64,000 nt of DNA from Chloroflexi bacterium 54-19 (GCA_001898225.1 MKTJ01000059.1:52698-116697); one strand, 5' to 3'; shown: positions 34,283 through 44,621, numbered from the stretch's first letter. Numbers and translations are program-made. Notes: generated by a model from the sequence alone, not told the origin.

Positions 34283-34918
34283 GTTACTCTCCTCCACCTG
34301 GAAAGGTGATAACACTCAAAAATGAAGGTCATGTTTTAGATTGGTTTGTATTTATAAATTAAAAGATGGTGTTTACCAGCTAACCGTAAAAAATGGCTAA
34401 CTAAATATAGATTATTAGGGGATGAATTGGATAGGATTTTTTATACTCAAAGGTGCTTAAAAAATTACTCTTTTATAACTTTCACAAAAATAAAAATTAA
34501 CAAATGCAGACTCTTAATGTTAATTTTGCTTCACCTTTAATTCCTCACAAATCAATTCAGCTTTGTACAACTTTGAGTCATTTTTAAGTATAAAAACCCC
34601 TTATTTAAGGGGTGCCTTTTACACTATAGTTTATTCATAAGTCCAGTTTCTTCTCAGGCCCAAACCTAACTCAACTTCAAAAAACCTGCCGTTGGGCCAT
34701 GGAAATACTTTAAAAAAATGGAAACCGTTTTGTTGTCATCATTTTTGACATAAGAAACCTGACGCTACTCCTAATTGAATAGGTCTGAGCAAAAAGGTTA
34801 CTGGTAAGTAGGAATTTCACAACCGACTTTAAGTATACGGGCCAGTGATCACAGATTTGTAGTGACGGTTTTTTGGCAGACCCTTCTAACCCTTACCGGT
34901 GAAACAGGTAGTAGATAG
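34283..34918. other. AT-rich intergenic stretch with promoter region of the eCIS-like gene
   Basis: About 636 AT-rich bases between STAND paralogue B (stop at 34919) and the large eCIS-like gene on the same strand. Apart from the terminator at 34592-34613 nothing coding was seen. The 300 bases nearest the large gene should carry its promoter, but no strong -35/-10 pair stands out. Confidence 0.45.
34592..34613 (-). terminator. Intrinsic terminator after STAND paralogue B
   Basis: ACCCCTT (34596-34602) pairs with AAGGGGT (34607-34613) around an ATTT loop. On the minus strand the stem is followed by TTTTT and then ATA, giving a good Rho-independent terminator. It lies about 305 bases after the stop of STAND paralogue B. 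Confidence 0.75.
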
Positions 34919-37645
34919 CTATTTAAGCAATGTCAAGAAACTTTCCAGGGTAACATTGAGGGGAGAGGTCAGGCCAATTGTATAATTGGCATTGAATTCA
35001 GCCTCCCCTAACAAGGTTTGCACCTTCCGGTATTTCTCCTCATAAATGTTTTGATAAACCGGGTTTAGCGCCGTCCCGGCCAGGTTTAATTGGACTGCAC
35101 TGGTCCCCATGAGACGGGCGGCAGTGTATAGATTTTGTTTGCTTTCATCCAACAAGTTTTCTGCGGAGGCGAGGTAAAGTTCAAATTCAGCCACGTATAA
35201 AATTGCCAGCAAAGCAAGGTCCATTCCTATCTGGTACTTATCGCCAATTCGGTAACTGTAACGTAAGCTTTCCAGCAAATGATTCTGGGAAGTGACGTAA
35301 TCGTGTTGAAAATAAGCGGCGACAGCAAGCATCCGGTAATCGTAGGCTAAATTATGGTAGTCAGCCTGTTCGAGTCGAATCTGCAAACATTGGTTCAAAT
35401 AATCAAGTGCGAAACTAATTTTTCGCTGGTTAAGCGCGGTTGCCCCCAGGTTATGCAGACAGGTCGCTATCAGGCGCCGGTTGCCCTCTTCCTGGAAAAT
35501 AGCCAGCGCCTGGTGAAGCCGGTCAACTGCCGGTTCGAATTGACCTTTTGTTTTAAGTAGAATGGCGGTATTGATTAATACATTTCCCAGGCTGTTTTTA
35601 TCATTGGTTTGAAGACACAATTCTTCGGCCTGGGAAAACAGACCGAGGGCTTTGGAATCGTTACCAAGTAACTGAACAAAGGAACCTAGAAACGTGAGAA
35701 CGGTAATCTGACCACTTTTTTCTTCAAGGCGTTCGAATAATCCCAGGCTAGCAATTAATCCTTCTTCGGCCAAAGCAAAATCGCCGAGCCGTCCGGTCCA
35801 GATACCTAAATAGCATAAACCCCAGGCGTATTCAACCGTTCTTGTCAGGTCAGCCTGCCGGGCGGCTTCCAGAAAGTGGCTGGTAATCAACTTTCCTTCG
35901 GCATAATATCCACGTATGTCCCAATATACAGATAAGCTATGACACATTTTCAACCCGTCGAGGATTATTCTATCACGCCCACCTGGAACTACTTCTTCAG
36001 TTTCTAAAAAAGAGGGGCCCATTTCGAGGGCCGTTCGAATATTTGGATATTCGCTGTCTAAAAACGCCAGCCACAAATTCTGGTCCGGACCATTTAATTG
36101 CTTACTCGCCTTTTCAACCAGCTCTAAATAATATTGAAAATGGGCCACCCTTAGCCGGGTTACCTCTTTATTTTTGGTTAATTGTTCAAAAGCATATTCC
36201 CGCAGGGTTTCAAGCAACCTGAAACGTGATGAGGAAACCAGGTTGCCGGCAGGCAAATCAAAACCAAAAGCAGTTTTATTAAATTCGCTCCTGATTATGA
36301 GGCTGTTATCCAGTAAATCTCCCAAACCATCCAAAGCAAATTTGTCTTCGTAAGTGGGTTTTTCCAGCACTTTACCAACCACGTAATTAACTGCCTCCAA
36401 CGAAAAACTCCCTCTGAAAATACCTAAGCCCCTGAATAATTGTTGCCCATCTGGGTTGAGCAAGTAGAAACTCCATTCGAGGGTATTACGCAAAGTTTTA
36501 TGACGGTGGGGTAAATTATGCGCTCCATTATTCAGTACATCGAGTTTCTGGGTAGTCAGTCGTTCAAGCAAAACCGGTAAGGACAACACTTTGACCCTGG
36601 TTGCCGCGAGTTCGAGAGCCAGGGGTATGCCATTTAGGAGGCTGCAAATTTTAGCCAGGGAGGTGGCATTTTCGCTATCAACCTCGAAATCGGGCTTGAC
36701 ACCCCTGGCCCGCTCGACAAAAAGCCGGATAGCGTCAAATTTGGAGTAATTAAAGTTGTCAACCGGTTCATCCGGTCCTGGCAAATCAAGGGGAGGCACA
36801 GCGAATTCTTGCTCACCATATAGGTGAAGGACCACCCTGGTTGTTACCATTATTTTCACACCGGGCGCGGCTTTTAACAGTTCTTCCAGTAACCCGCTGG
36901 CCCCGGTTATGTGTTCGAAATTGTCGAGGATAAGTAAAACCTGCTGATCACGCAAAAATTCTTTGAGAATTTGAACCGGGTTGGTAATGGTAGTCAGGTT
37001 AAGGCCGAGAGCCTTGGCGATGGTTGTTCCAACCCAGGGGGTCTCATTTACCTCCGATAGGTCCACAAAACAGACTCCCTGTTTGAAGTTACAATTATAG
37101 ACCCGGCCTACCTCGACAGCCAGCCGGGTTTTGCCGCAACCACCCGGCCCGATAAGGCTTAGAAGACGATTGGTTGTACAGCCTAAGAGGTGGCCGATAC
37201 GGGCCACCTCAGGTTCACGTCCAACCAGGCTGGTTAACTGAACTGGTAAATTGTTGAAGCGAAAGGAATCGTAAGGGGATGTTGTTTTGCAGGTTGTCAG
37301 GGACGGAGGTGTCCAAACAAGCGGCAAGGTGGAAGCAGGCTCGGTCTTTTCGAGTTCGTTTAAGGGAAACCTGTCCCATTCTTCGTCACTAAAAATATTG
37401 GCTTTGAGTTCAAACTGGGTAAGAAGTTCGTTAGCTTGCTCCTGGGAAGAAATGGCTTTCCATTCGGCCAGGGTCTGAATAATCTTTTTAATCTCAGGGT
37501 GGGTTAGCATGGATGGCCCGATACCACTCATTTTCCGGCTGAGCACCTGCTGGTGCAATCCCAGGGTTTCTGCCAGGGCCTTCTGAGTATATCCAGTGGC
37601 ACGCCGGTAATCTTTTACTAAATCCCTAAATTGTTGAATGGACAT
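34919..37645 (-). CDS. STAND regulator paralogue B: XRE HTH + NB-ARC + TPR
   Basis: A 908-residue paralogue of the 28197-30893 protein. The HTH is F-R-D-L-V-K-D-Y-R-R-A-T-G-Y-T-Q-K-A-L-A with the same Q-Q-V-L-S-R-K-M-S helix. N-L-P-V-Q-L-T-S-L-V-G-R-E opens the ATPase, with P-loop G-P-G-G-C-G-K-T-R near 165, Walker B L-L-I-L-D-N-F-E-H and G-I-P-L-A-L-E-L-A. TPR-like repeats fill the C-terminus. The TPR half is less alike than the HTH, which suggests shared DNA targets but different signals. It precedes the eCIS-like gene on the same strand, with a terminator and a 636-base gap between them. No clear ribosome site. Confidence 0.88.
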   Translation of the reverse strand: MSIQQFRDLVKDYRRATGYTQKALAETLGLHQQVLSRKMSGIGPSMLTHPEIKKIIQTLAEWKAISSQEQANELLTQFELKANIFSDEEWDRFPLNELEKTEPASTLPLVWTPPSLTTCKTTSPYDSFRFNNLPVQLTSLVGREPEVARIGHLLGCTTNRLLSLIGPGGCGKTRLAVEVGRVYNCNFKQGVCFVDLSEVNETPWVGTTIAKALGLNLTTITNPVQILKEFLRDQQVLLILDNFEHITGASGLLEELLKAAPGVKIMVTTRVVLHLYGEQEFAVPPLDLPGPDEPVDNFNYSKFDAIRLFVERARGVKPDFEVDSENATSLAKICSLLNGIPLALELAATRVKVLSLPVLLERLTTQKLDVLNNGAHNLPHRHKTLRNTLEWSFYLLNPDGQQLFRGLGIFRGSFSLEAVNYVVGKVLEKPTYEDKFALDGLGDLLDNSLIIRSEFNKTAFGFDLPAGNLVSSSRFRLLETLREYAFEQLTKNKEVTRLRVAHFQYYLELVEKASKQLNGPDQNLWLAFLDSEYPNIRTALEMGPSFLETEEVVPGGRDRIILDGLKMCHSLSVYWDIRGYYAEGKLITSHFLEAARQADLTRTVEYAWGLCYLGIWTGRLGDFALAEEGLIASLGLFERLEEKSGQITVLTFLGSFVQLLGNDSKALGLFSQAEELCLQTNDKNSLGNVLINTAILLKTKGQFEPAVDRLHQALAIFQEEGNRRLIATCLHNLGATALNQRKISFALDYLNQCLQIRLEQADYHNLAYDYRMLAVAAYFQHDYVTSQNHLLESLRYSYRIGDKYQIGMDLALLAILYVAEFELYLASAENLLDESKQNLYTAARLMGTSAVQLNLAGTALNPVYQNIYEEKYRKVQTLLGEAEFNANYTIGLTSPLNVTLESFLTLLK

Positions 37646-37959
37646 AGAGGTTTATAAGGTTTCACTAAAAGTTTCACAAATATAATATAAAAACCGTTCC
37701 GGTAAGAATTAATTTAACGATCAGGTTAGAAGTTAATTTAAGATGCATTTTCGCCAAAATAAAAAAGGAACCTTTAGATTCCAAGATTGTTTATAATATA
37801 GCTCAATCTGTAGGGAATAACAATTACCTGAGAATAATTAGGTACTTGCAAAGACATCGCTGTTGGCCTAAGTTGGGTTTCCATCCTATTCATAATAGTG
37901 GATTGGCGGCTGAAGGTTTGAACCTTTAACAAGGTGTTAGAAGGGCAGCAACAGGCGAT
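37646..37959. other. Intergenic stretch between STAND paralogue B and the IS relic
   Basis: About 314 bases. The part nearest the STAND gene is AT-rich and should hold its promoter. The part from about 37,870 on may be the decayed distal portion of transposase orfB, but it is too degraded to align by eye. Confidence 0.35.
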
Positions 37960-38736
37960 TTTTCCTCTAACTACTTTATTCTCATTCCGTTCATGGCTCA
38001 GCCCACTATCCGCCTTGAATAGAGATCTTCCAGAGCAGGCAGGTACAGCCAACCTTCCTCGGTCCACATACCTGTAATATCGTATATCGCCTGCCTATTT
38101 CTGATTGGGAGCGGCAGCCGTGAAACCCCGATCCATTCGGTTTGGCGCTACTGGCTGGTTGTAATTACTATCAGTAGTAACCACTTTACGTTTCTTACGC
38201 CTCCAACAGGAAACAAGAGCTTTCTTTCGACAGTTCGGTTGCCGTTTACGCCAGCCGTAGTAACCACTCTTGCTTACCTCTAGCACTTCGCATAGCCCTC
38301 GAACCGGAAATTCTTTTCGTTGCCCCTCGATAAAATGGAATTTTTCTTCGGGCCTGGCGGTTGGCTGAATATCGCTATGGCTTTTTACCCCGCAGGGGTA
38401 ACATCCCTTTCCTGGCGCAGCCTTTCTTTCTTGGCCTTAAGATGGCGTAATTTTTCCTCAGCCGAGGCCTGATGGCCTTTGCCTGGGAATGCTTCTTCAC
38501 CTTGTTCGGCCAATTGCTTGCGCCAGGTGTAGAAACTGCCATCAGAGATACCCCATTCCTGGGCGTCTGGGCACCGCTCTAGCCGCTAGTTTCGAGGGGT
38601 CTAACCGCTTCTCGTTTGAAATCGGCGGTATATACTTTCTGTTTGTGGTTATTTTTATGGCCTATAGTTGTCCTTTCGTGATTAGTGTACCTGACGAAAC
38701 TCGTCTTCGCATACTCCACAAAAGTGATGCAACACC
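37960..38736 (-). mobile_element. Decayed IS3-family insertion sequence
   Basis: Read on the minus strand from 38736, the relic has a left end (75 bases shared with 19816-19890). The orfA start is K-Q-K-V-Y-T-A-D-F-K-R-E-A-V, then after a stop and frame change W-G-I-S-D-G-S-F-Y-T-W-R-K-Q-L-A-E-Q-G-E and A-E-E-K-L-R-H-L-K-A-K. orfB pieces are L-E-V-S-K-S-G-Y-Y-G-W-R-K-R-Q-P, N-Q-P-V-A-P-N-R-M-D-R, and Y-D-I-T-G-M-W-T-E-E-G-W-L-Y-L, the first Asp region of the integrase core. Several stops and shifts separate them. The distal part with the remaining acidic residues is unreadable or missing, so it cannot transpose. Confidence 0.85.
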
Positions 38737-38836
38737 TTTTTTTCAAACGGCTTTTGCCGGGCCATTCAAACCGAAGTAATTCCGGAGTGCTTAAGGGGAG
38801 ATGGTTAATGTATAAATTGGTGAAGGTCACGACCTT

Positions 38837-41800
38837 TTATCTTTGCAAGCGGTTGCCCTGCCCTAATTTTAACTGGCCACCTGTATTGATTACCAGGTTG
38901 CCAACCAGGTTTTGCAGGGAGCCTGTTCCGTTAGATTTTAAGCCGAACCAGTTGTTATAAGCCTGGTTGCCAGAACTGGCGCCTTCGATTAAAAGACCGG
39001 CCTGGTTGTTACCCCCGATAAGGTTGCCAGAGGCTACATCACCCGCAAGGCCAAGGATATTATTATTCCCCATTAAATGGATACCACCACCATCAGAACC
39101 TGCTGTTAAACCGTCAGCGGTACCAATCCAGTTACAATTAATTTGATTTCCACTGCCCTGAGCTTCAATCGCCCAACCGTCAAAACCCGTTATCCCGAAA
39201 CCGTTGACTGTTACATTGCTCCCAAGTGTCAGGGCTGTTGCACCGGCCCCAACTCCTTTAACAATTTTTACCCCCGGCACACCCCGTCCCTCCGAAACCT
39301 GGCAGCCACCGTTAAGATTGATTTTCACCTCATTATTGTTAGAAATTACACCCAGCGGTGTGGTCAGGGTTATAACCGGAGTAGAAAAACCTATCAAGAA
39401 AGGGTCAGCCCCGGTTGGTTGTTGGGAAGCTTTCAGCAAAGCGTAAGATAGGGTCCCGCAAGTATCAGCCTGCCCGTTATCATCTCCCAGGGATACTACC
39501 TGGCCTGAACATAGCTCTACGACCTGTTGGGTCAAAGGATCCGAAACAACCGGGTTCAGGTTACTATCTCCCGAATATTCAGCGGTTATCTGGTGATTTC
39601 CCAGGGCAAAGTCTGTTGCGAAGGAGCCGGTACCGTAATTATCGAGGTTTATTGTACCCAGGGTGGTACTTCCTTCTTTAAGGGTAACCGAGCCACCAGG
39701 GGTTACCTGGGCTGGTCCATCTGGTCGTACTTGCACCGTAAATGTTACGGTTTGTCCCGCTACCGTAGCGTTATTTTGCGAATTGAGAATAATTTTGCTA
39801 CCGGCTTTGATAACATCAATTTTCGCGGCAAAATAAGCGTTTGAGGTGTAATTAGAATCTCCGTTATATTTCGGAAAAAACGAGTGAGAGCCGACACTTA
39901 GATTTGTCAGGTTAATGGCAAAATCTCCATTATTTTGGACATTGGCAGTGCCAATTAAACCGGTAGTGTCGGTTATATCAACTGTCCCTGAAAAGGGTGG
40001 AAGATACAATCTTGGGTCATAACCGGTATATGTTACAACCTTACCCGTTAAATGGACCTCTTGACCAAGGGTATAGGTCATTGGGGGGCTGGAATAATTA
40101 AAATCTGTCCAGGTAGCCCGCGTCTCTATTTTTGGAACAACCACCTGGGCTACATTCGAAGTAGCCGGGGAGTGACCATACCCACCCGAATATTCCACCG
40201 TATAATTGTGCGTGCCGACACTTAAGGGCGTGGTATTTACAGGAACGGAAAAATAAACATTAGAACAAGTAGCCTCTTTGGAATCAATTGCAATCCCGGA
40301 CTCTTTTAAGGTAATGGTTCCTTCACAAACGGTGCTATTATCCGTTGTAGTAAATTGCGCGGTTAATGAGCCCCCCTCACTATAAATTGTAGGGTTATTG
40401 TTCGTAACAAGATTTACCGTAACGTTTGGTGGAATTATCGAAAGAGCCAGGTTTGGCGCTGTGCTTCCCCTTGAATAGGCATCACCACTATAGACTGCGC
40501 CCAGGTTATGGGCACCCTGTTTTAAGCTTGAGGTGGTAAAAGAGGCTGACCCGCCATTGGTAACAGGTACAGTTGCCAGCACATTATTACCATCCTTAAA
40601 AGTAATGGTACCGGTGGCCCCACCGCTGTAAGCAATTGCGGCAGTTATTGTTACCGGCGAACCAATAAATCCAGGGGAACTGGATACAGAAAGAGACAGA
40701 GAAGTATTACCTACCCCGGACGGATTATATAATTCAGCCGAATTGGCAGTGCCCAATCCACCCGCTACCAGGACCATTCCGTTATTAAGCAAAGTGGCGG
40801 TATGAGAGGATCTTGCGTAACTCATAGAGGGGGCAGAATAGGTCGCATTTTTGTATGGATCATATATTAAAACTGCCGAAGTGACCGTTGAATCACTTCC
40901 GGTGATCATTAAACGACCATCTGAAAGCAGGGTATTTCCCAACCTGGTTGGTCCCTGGTTACTTTGATAGGGAAGCTGAACCACCGAATTATTGGCAGGG
41001 TTGTAAATTTCACCACTGGTAAAAATGACCCGTCCATCATTTAATAAGAAACCCCGTCCCCCGTGAAGACCATTTGCTGGTAGCGCTGTCCAGACCTGGG
41101 TTTGAGGGTCGTATATTTCCGGGTCAGCGGGACCGAGGTGATGTCCGTTGTTATCGACATAGGTATGGACTGCCCCGGACCAAAGGACTTTCCCGTTACT
41201 CAATAAGGTAATACTTGCATAATGATTTTCGTCTTGAACAAGCGGGCTGGACGTTAAACTCCAGATACCGGTCGCCGGGTCATAAATTTCAACTGTTGAG
41301 TCGCTGTGGCCTATACTATCGTCACCCCCGGAAATCAGGACCCGGCCATCTTGAAGTAACACGGCAGTACCACCAATGTGGGGAGCGTGCATATTTCCGG
41401 TATACCGCCAGGAATTATTGGTTGGGTTATAGATTTCGGCGGTGGTTGGGTTAGGGGTGTAACCGGCCCCGGCAATCAAAACCTCCCCGTTTTTTAAAAG
41501 GGTTGCCGTATGCAGGTACCTTGGTTGTCCCATCGGCTTGAGGGTCCTGGCCCAGGTCATGGTTTTTGGGTTATAAATTTCGGCAAGGCTGGTGGCACAA
41601 CCACAACTGTCCTGAAGGCCTCCAACCACCAGGACCCGCCCATCCTGTAACCTGGTGGCCGTTTGAAAATAATGTTGGGCTTGCATACTGACAGTTAGCG
41701 ACCACGTAGGGTCAATTGCTAGCGGATAAGCCAGGTTAACCGGGAACAACGCCAGCACTAATTTTATGGATTGTGCTCCATCAGCCTGAAGAACTGGTGG

Positions 41801-42499
41801 TTCCCGCATTTCCCAGCGGATAACGTTCTCTTCGGCATGCTTTTGACCTTTAGCATCCACCAACCAGGGTGGCATTATTCTTAGACCTTTTCCACTAGCG
41901 TCAAAAATGGCAACGCTGTCACCGTCCAGACGAGCAGTGGTGCCGGATGGAATAGTTAGATTGTATTCAAATTGGGTCGGAGCTGTCCGGTCGTGAAGTA
42001 ATAAAATCTCCTTACTTTGACCGCCAGTAACCAGGTGTAAGCTGTCCGTTTTCGCATAAGCCCCCCGGTATACTGCCATACCCTCATCAACCGTTACCTG
42101 GGCCGGGTTTGCACCTAAGGGTTGCAGGGTGGCTTTTATTCCGGTTGCTTCCATTACAAATGGGCGTTGATAATTTTCTGGATAAAAGGCCGCTAAAGTA
42201 TCACCTGAATCAGAAGTTTGCCCTTTTAGGCCGTTGTAAGGTTGGCTATTTGTATCCTGGATTTGAGTTGAAAAGGTTAATTTTTCAGGGGAATTTAACT
42301 GGGTAGCAAGTTCGGGAAAAGATTTAATTAAACTTTCTCGCGAAGTATATGAGTTAAAATTTTGATTTTCTAAAAGCTGACTGCCAGATAGAAATATAAA
42401 TGTAATTAAGAGGCTAATCACAAGCCAAATAAAACCCTTCCTGGCTGAAAAAAAGAGGTTGCCCGGAAAAGTTTGCATACCAAACTGAGGCTTAAGCAT
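38837..42499 (-). CDS. Large exported Kelch/Ig-repeat surface protein
   Basis: A 1220-residue protein. A membrane helix near residues 23-45 acts as signal peptide or anchor. Residues 50-270 are a beta-rich region ending in A-I-D-P-T-W-S. Residues 270-600 hold Kelch repeats (R-V-L-V-V-G-G, T-A-E-I-Y-N-P-T-N-N-S-W, H-T-A-T-L-L-N-N-G), predicting one beta-propeller. Residues 600-985 carry about four bacterial Ig-like modules ending in Y-S-G-D-x-x, often with G-T-I-T-F-K-D-G. The last 230 residues look like a parallel beta-helix (N-L-I-G-G-N-N-Q-A-G). No Cys-anchoring or sortase motif was seen. Such proteins are thought to work in adhesion or polysaccharide contact. The IS relic lies 100 bases past its stop, but the end appears natural. 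Confidence 0.88.
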   Translation of the reverse strand: MLKPQFGMQTFPGNLFFSARKGFIWLVISLLITFIFLSGSQLLENQNFNSYTSRESLIKSFPELATQLNSPEKLTFSTQIQDTNSQPYNGLKGQTSDSGDTLAAFYPENYQRPFVMEATGIKATLQPLGANPAQVTVDEGMAVYRGAYAKTDSLHLVTGGQSKEILLLHDRTAPTQFEYNLTIPSGTTARLDGDSVAIFDASGKGLRIMPPWLVDAKGQKHAEENVIRWEMREPPVLQADGAQSIKLVLALFPVNLAYPLAIDPTWSLTVSMQAQHYFQTATRLQDGRVLVVGGLQDSCGCATSLAEIYNPKTMTWARTLKPMGQPRYLHTATLLKNGEVLIAGAGYTPNPTTAEIYNPTNNSWRYTGNMHAPHIGGTAVLLQDGRVLISGGDDSIGHSDSTVEIYDPATGIWSLTSSPLVQDENHYASITLLSNGKVLWSGAVHTYVDNNGHHLGPADPEIYDPQTQVWTALPANGLHGGRGFLLNDGRVIFTSGEIYNPANNSVVQLPYQSNQGPTRLGNTLLSDGRLMITGSDSTVTSAVLIYDPYKNATYSAPSMSYARSSHTATLLNNGMVLVAGGLGTANSAELYNPSGVGNTSLSLSVSSSPGFIGSPVTITAAIAYSGGATGTITFKDGNNVLATVPVTNGGSASFTTSSLKQGAHNLGAVYSGDAYSRGSTAPNLALSIIPPNVTVNLVTNNNPTIYSEGGSLTAQFTTTDNSTVCEGTITLKESGIAIDSKEATCSNVYFSVPVNTTPLSVGTHNYTVEYSGGYGHSPATSNVAQVVVPKIETRATWTDFNYSSPPMTYTLGQEVHLTGKVVTYTGYDPRLYLPPFSGTVDITDTTGLIGTANVQNNGDFAINLTNLSVGSHSFFPKYNGDSNYTSNAYFAAKIDVIKAGSKIILNSQNNATVAGQTVTFTVQVRPDGPAQVTPGGSVTLKEGSTTLGTINLDNYGTGSFATDFALGNHQITAEYSGDSNLNPVVSDPLTQQVVELCSGQVVSLGDDNGQADTCGTLSYALLKASQQPTGADPFLIGFSTPVITLTTPLGVISNNNEVKINLNGGCQVSEGRGVPGVKIVKGVGAGATALTLGSNVTVNGFGITGFDGWAIEAQGSGNQINCNWIGTADGLTAGSDGGGIHLMGNNNILGLAGDVASGNLIGGNNQAGLLIEGASSGNQAYNNWFGLKSNGTGSLQNLVGNLVINTGGQLKLGQGNRLQR

Positions 42500-42645
42500 T
42501 GTATACCCGTTCTAAAATTTTATTAAACAATGTTAAATTAGAAATTTTGAGGCAGCTTGACTTGAAATAAGAGTCTCATACCAGTATAACACAACGCCAT
42601 TTATTAAAGATTAATAAATAACAATTTGTTATGCTTTTTTGATAA

Positions 42646-42668
42646 GAAAAAGCCAATTTTTTGGCTTT
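42646..42668 (-). terminator. Intrinsic terminator after the ABC-F gene
   Basis: AAAGCCAA (42649-42656) pairs with TTGGCTTT (42661-42668) around four T. On the minus strand the stem ends in TTTTTC. It lies about 120 bases past the ABC-F stop; the rest of the 290-base gap is AT-rich and holds nothing else visible. Confidence 0.8.
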
Positions 42669-42789
42669 GGAAAAATTTCAAAAGCAAAATTTAATAATTG
42701 GCTACATATCCCAAGAAATTCTTAAATGGTAATAAAAGAGCTAATGATAAAAAAATTTAAAACCGAGAAAAATGATTGTTGAAAAAGCT

Positions 42790-44469
42790 TTACCTGGTTT
42801 GTTTTGGCATATTCAGCCGACCCATATCAACTTTCCCGGCAGTTCTATCGTAAAAGTCGGTGAAATTACCCGGATATTCCTTAACCTGTCCATTTTCGAT
42901 AGCTACGATTTTGTCAACAACCTGGTCCAAAAAGTAGCGGTCGTGGGATATAACCAGGATAGTACCTTCAAAGTCCAAAAGGGCATCCTCCAAAACAATC
43001 ATTGAAGGGATGTCCAGGTTATTGGTAGGTTCGTCTAGCAGTAGAAAATTGATCCCTTTCATACCGAGTCCTACCAGTTGTAAACGACTTTTCTGACCAC
43101 CGCTCAACCGGCCTATCGGTGTAAAACACTCCTCGTAATCAAGTAAAAGACGACCCTTAAGTAGGGCTACTGCCTTTTCGTCTACCATAGGTTGAATTGA
43201 CCGGACAAAATCAACCGGGGTCTGTCTAAAATCGAGGGTTTGTTGTTCTTGCGAATAATAGCCAACCTTTACGCGCGCACCCAACCGGATACTACCTGTC
43301 GTTGGTGTTTCCTCACCCAGGATTAACCTGAAAAGAGAAGTTTTACCGCTACCATTCGGTCCGGCCAAACCAATCCTTTCTCCATACTGGATGGTCAAGT
43401 CGAAGGGAGCGAATAGAGGGCGGTCTCCGTAATTCAGCGAGACATCTTTTAATTGTAAGGCTAATTTACCGCTGCGTTCCTCCTGTCCGAATTCAAGCTC
43501 CACCGTGTTCCGGTTAAGCACCGGTTTTGGAGTGTTTTGTAATTCGGCCCGGCGCACATTAAGCTGCCGCTTTTTATTTTGGGCCCTACCGGCAAACTTC
43601 AAATTAAGGGAAGCCCAAAGCTTTAGCCTCCGGGCCGTTTTTTCAAGTTCTTTTAGCTCGCGTTTTTGCATTTCGTAAAGTTGGGCTTCTTTTTCCAGGC
43701 GGCGTTGCTTGGCCTCCTGAAAGCCGGAATAATTGCAGTGGTACTCATAAATTTTACCGTCTTCGAGCTCAAAGATGTGGTTTATAAATCGGTCCAGGAA
43801 ATACCGGTCGTGGGAAATAGTGGCAACGGCCCCATCGTGGGCTAATATGTACTGTTCAAGCCATTCTTTAGCTTTCAGGTCGAGGTGGTTATCCGGTTCG
43901 TCTAATAAAAGCAGTTCGGGCTCTTTTACCAGCAAACGGGCCAGACCAATCAGCTTCTTTTCCCCGCCGCTCAGACTGCTGGCAGGTTGGGTGAGTTGTT
44001 CCTCGCTAAAACCGATGCCGCGCAAGACCGAACGGATTTTTGCTTCGTAATTGTAGCCACCGGCCTGCTCGAACTGACCTTGCAGCAAACCGTATTCGTC
44101 TAAAACTGCCTGAAATTCATCCGGGTCAGCCCCGACCTCAGGGTCGCCCATTCTGGCTTCAAGGTGCTCAAGCTTTTTATGAAGCTTAACTATGTGGGGG
44201 TCGGCTTCCATTACTACATCAATGACCGTGTCAGAAGGATTTATATGCGGTTCTTGTTCCAGATAATCAATAGTTGCTCCCTTCGACACCACCACCGTAC
44301 CGGAATCTGGAGGTTGTTTACCTGACAAAATCTTGAACAAAGTGGATTTGCCACTGCCATTCTCGCCGATTAGGGCAATTTTATCTCCCTTATTAATCTC
44401 AAAATCCAGGTTATCAAAAACCAGGTTTCCTCCATAATATTTGTTGACCTGGGTAGCACGTACCAGCAT
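42790..44469 (-). CDS. ABC-F family ATPase
   Basis: A 559-residue soluble protein with two ABC domains and no membrane segment, the layout of ABC-F translation factors that act on the ribosomal E-site. Domain 1 has G-E-N-G-S-G-K-S-T, L-S-G-G-E-K-K and L-L-L-D-E-P-D-N-H-L-D; domain 2 has G-P-N-G-S-G-K-T-S, L-S-G-G-Q-K-S and L-L-L-D-E-P-T-N-N-L-D. Between them is a charged helical linker (about 240-310: K-Q-R-R-L-E-K-E-A-Q-L-Y) that would reach the peptidyl-transferase centre. Whether it gives antibiotic protection or is a housekeeping factor cannot be told. In domain 1 the usual E-P-T-N-H is E-P-D-N-H. GGAG precedes the ATG by 5 bases. Confidence 0.93.
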   Translation of the reverse strand: MLVRATQVNKYYGGNLVFDNLDFEINKGDKIALIGENGSGKSTLFKILSGKQPPDSGTVVVSKGATIDYLEQEPHINPSDTVIDVVMEADPHIVKLHKKLEHLEARMGDPEVGADPDEFQAVLDEYGLLQGQFEQAGGYNYEAKIRSVLRGIGFSEEQLTQPASSLSGGEKKLIGLARLLVKEPELLLLDEPDNHLDLKAKEWLEQYILAHDGAVATISHDRYFLDRFINHIFELEDGKIYEYHCNYSGFQEAKQRRLEKEAQLYEMQKRELKELEKTARRLKLWASLNLKFAGRAQNKKRQLNVRRAELQNTPKPVLNRNTVELEFGQEERSGKLALQLKDVSLNYGDRPLFAPFDLTIQYGERIGLAGPNGSGKTSLFRLILGEETPTTGSIRLGARVKVGYYSQEQQTLDFRQTPVDFVRSIQPMVDEKAVALLKGRLLLDYEECFTPIGRLSGGQKSRLQLVGLGMKGINFLLLDEPTNNLDIPSMIVLEDALLDFEGTILVISHDRYFLDQVVDKIVAIENGQVKEYPGNFTDFYDRTAGKVDMGRLNMPKQTR

Positions 44470-44621
44470 TATTACTCCGATTTCTAAGCTATTTTATAAA
44501 AATTTAGAATTTAATTACCTTGAAAAGTTCATCCTCAGTTCCAGGTGAGCAGCGAGCAAATTATACTTAAAATAAAGGGAATTGTCTTGGAGAATTACAA
44601 CGAATTTGGATTTTTATTCGT

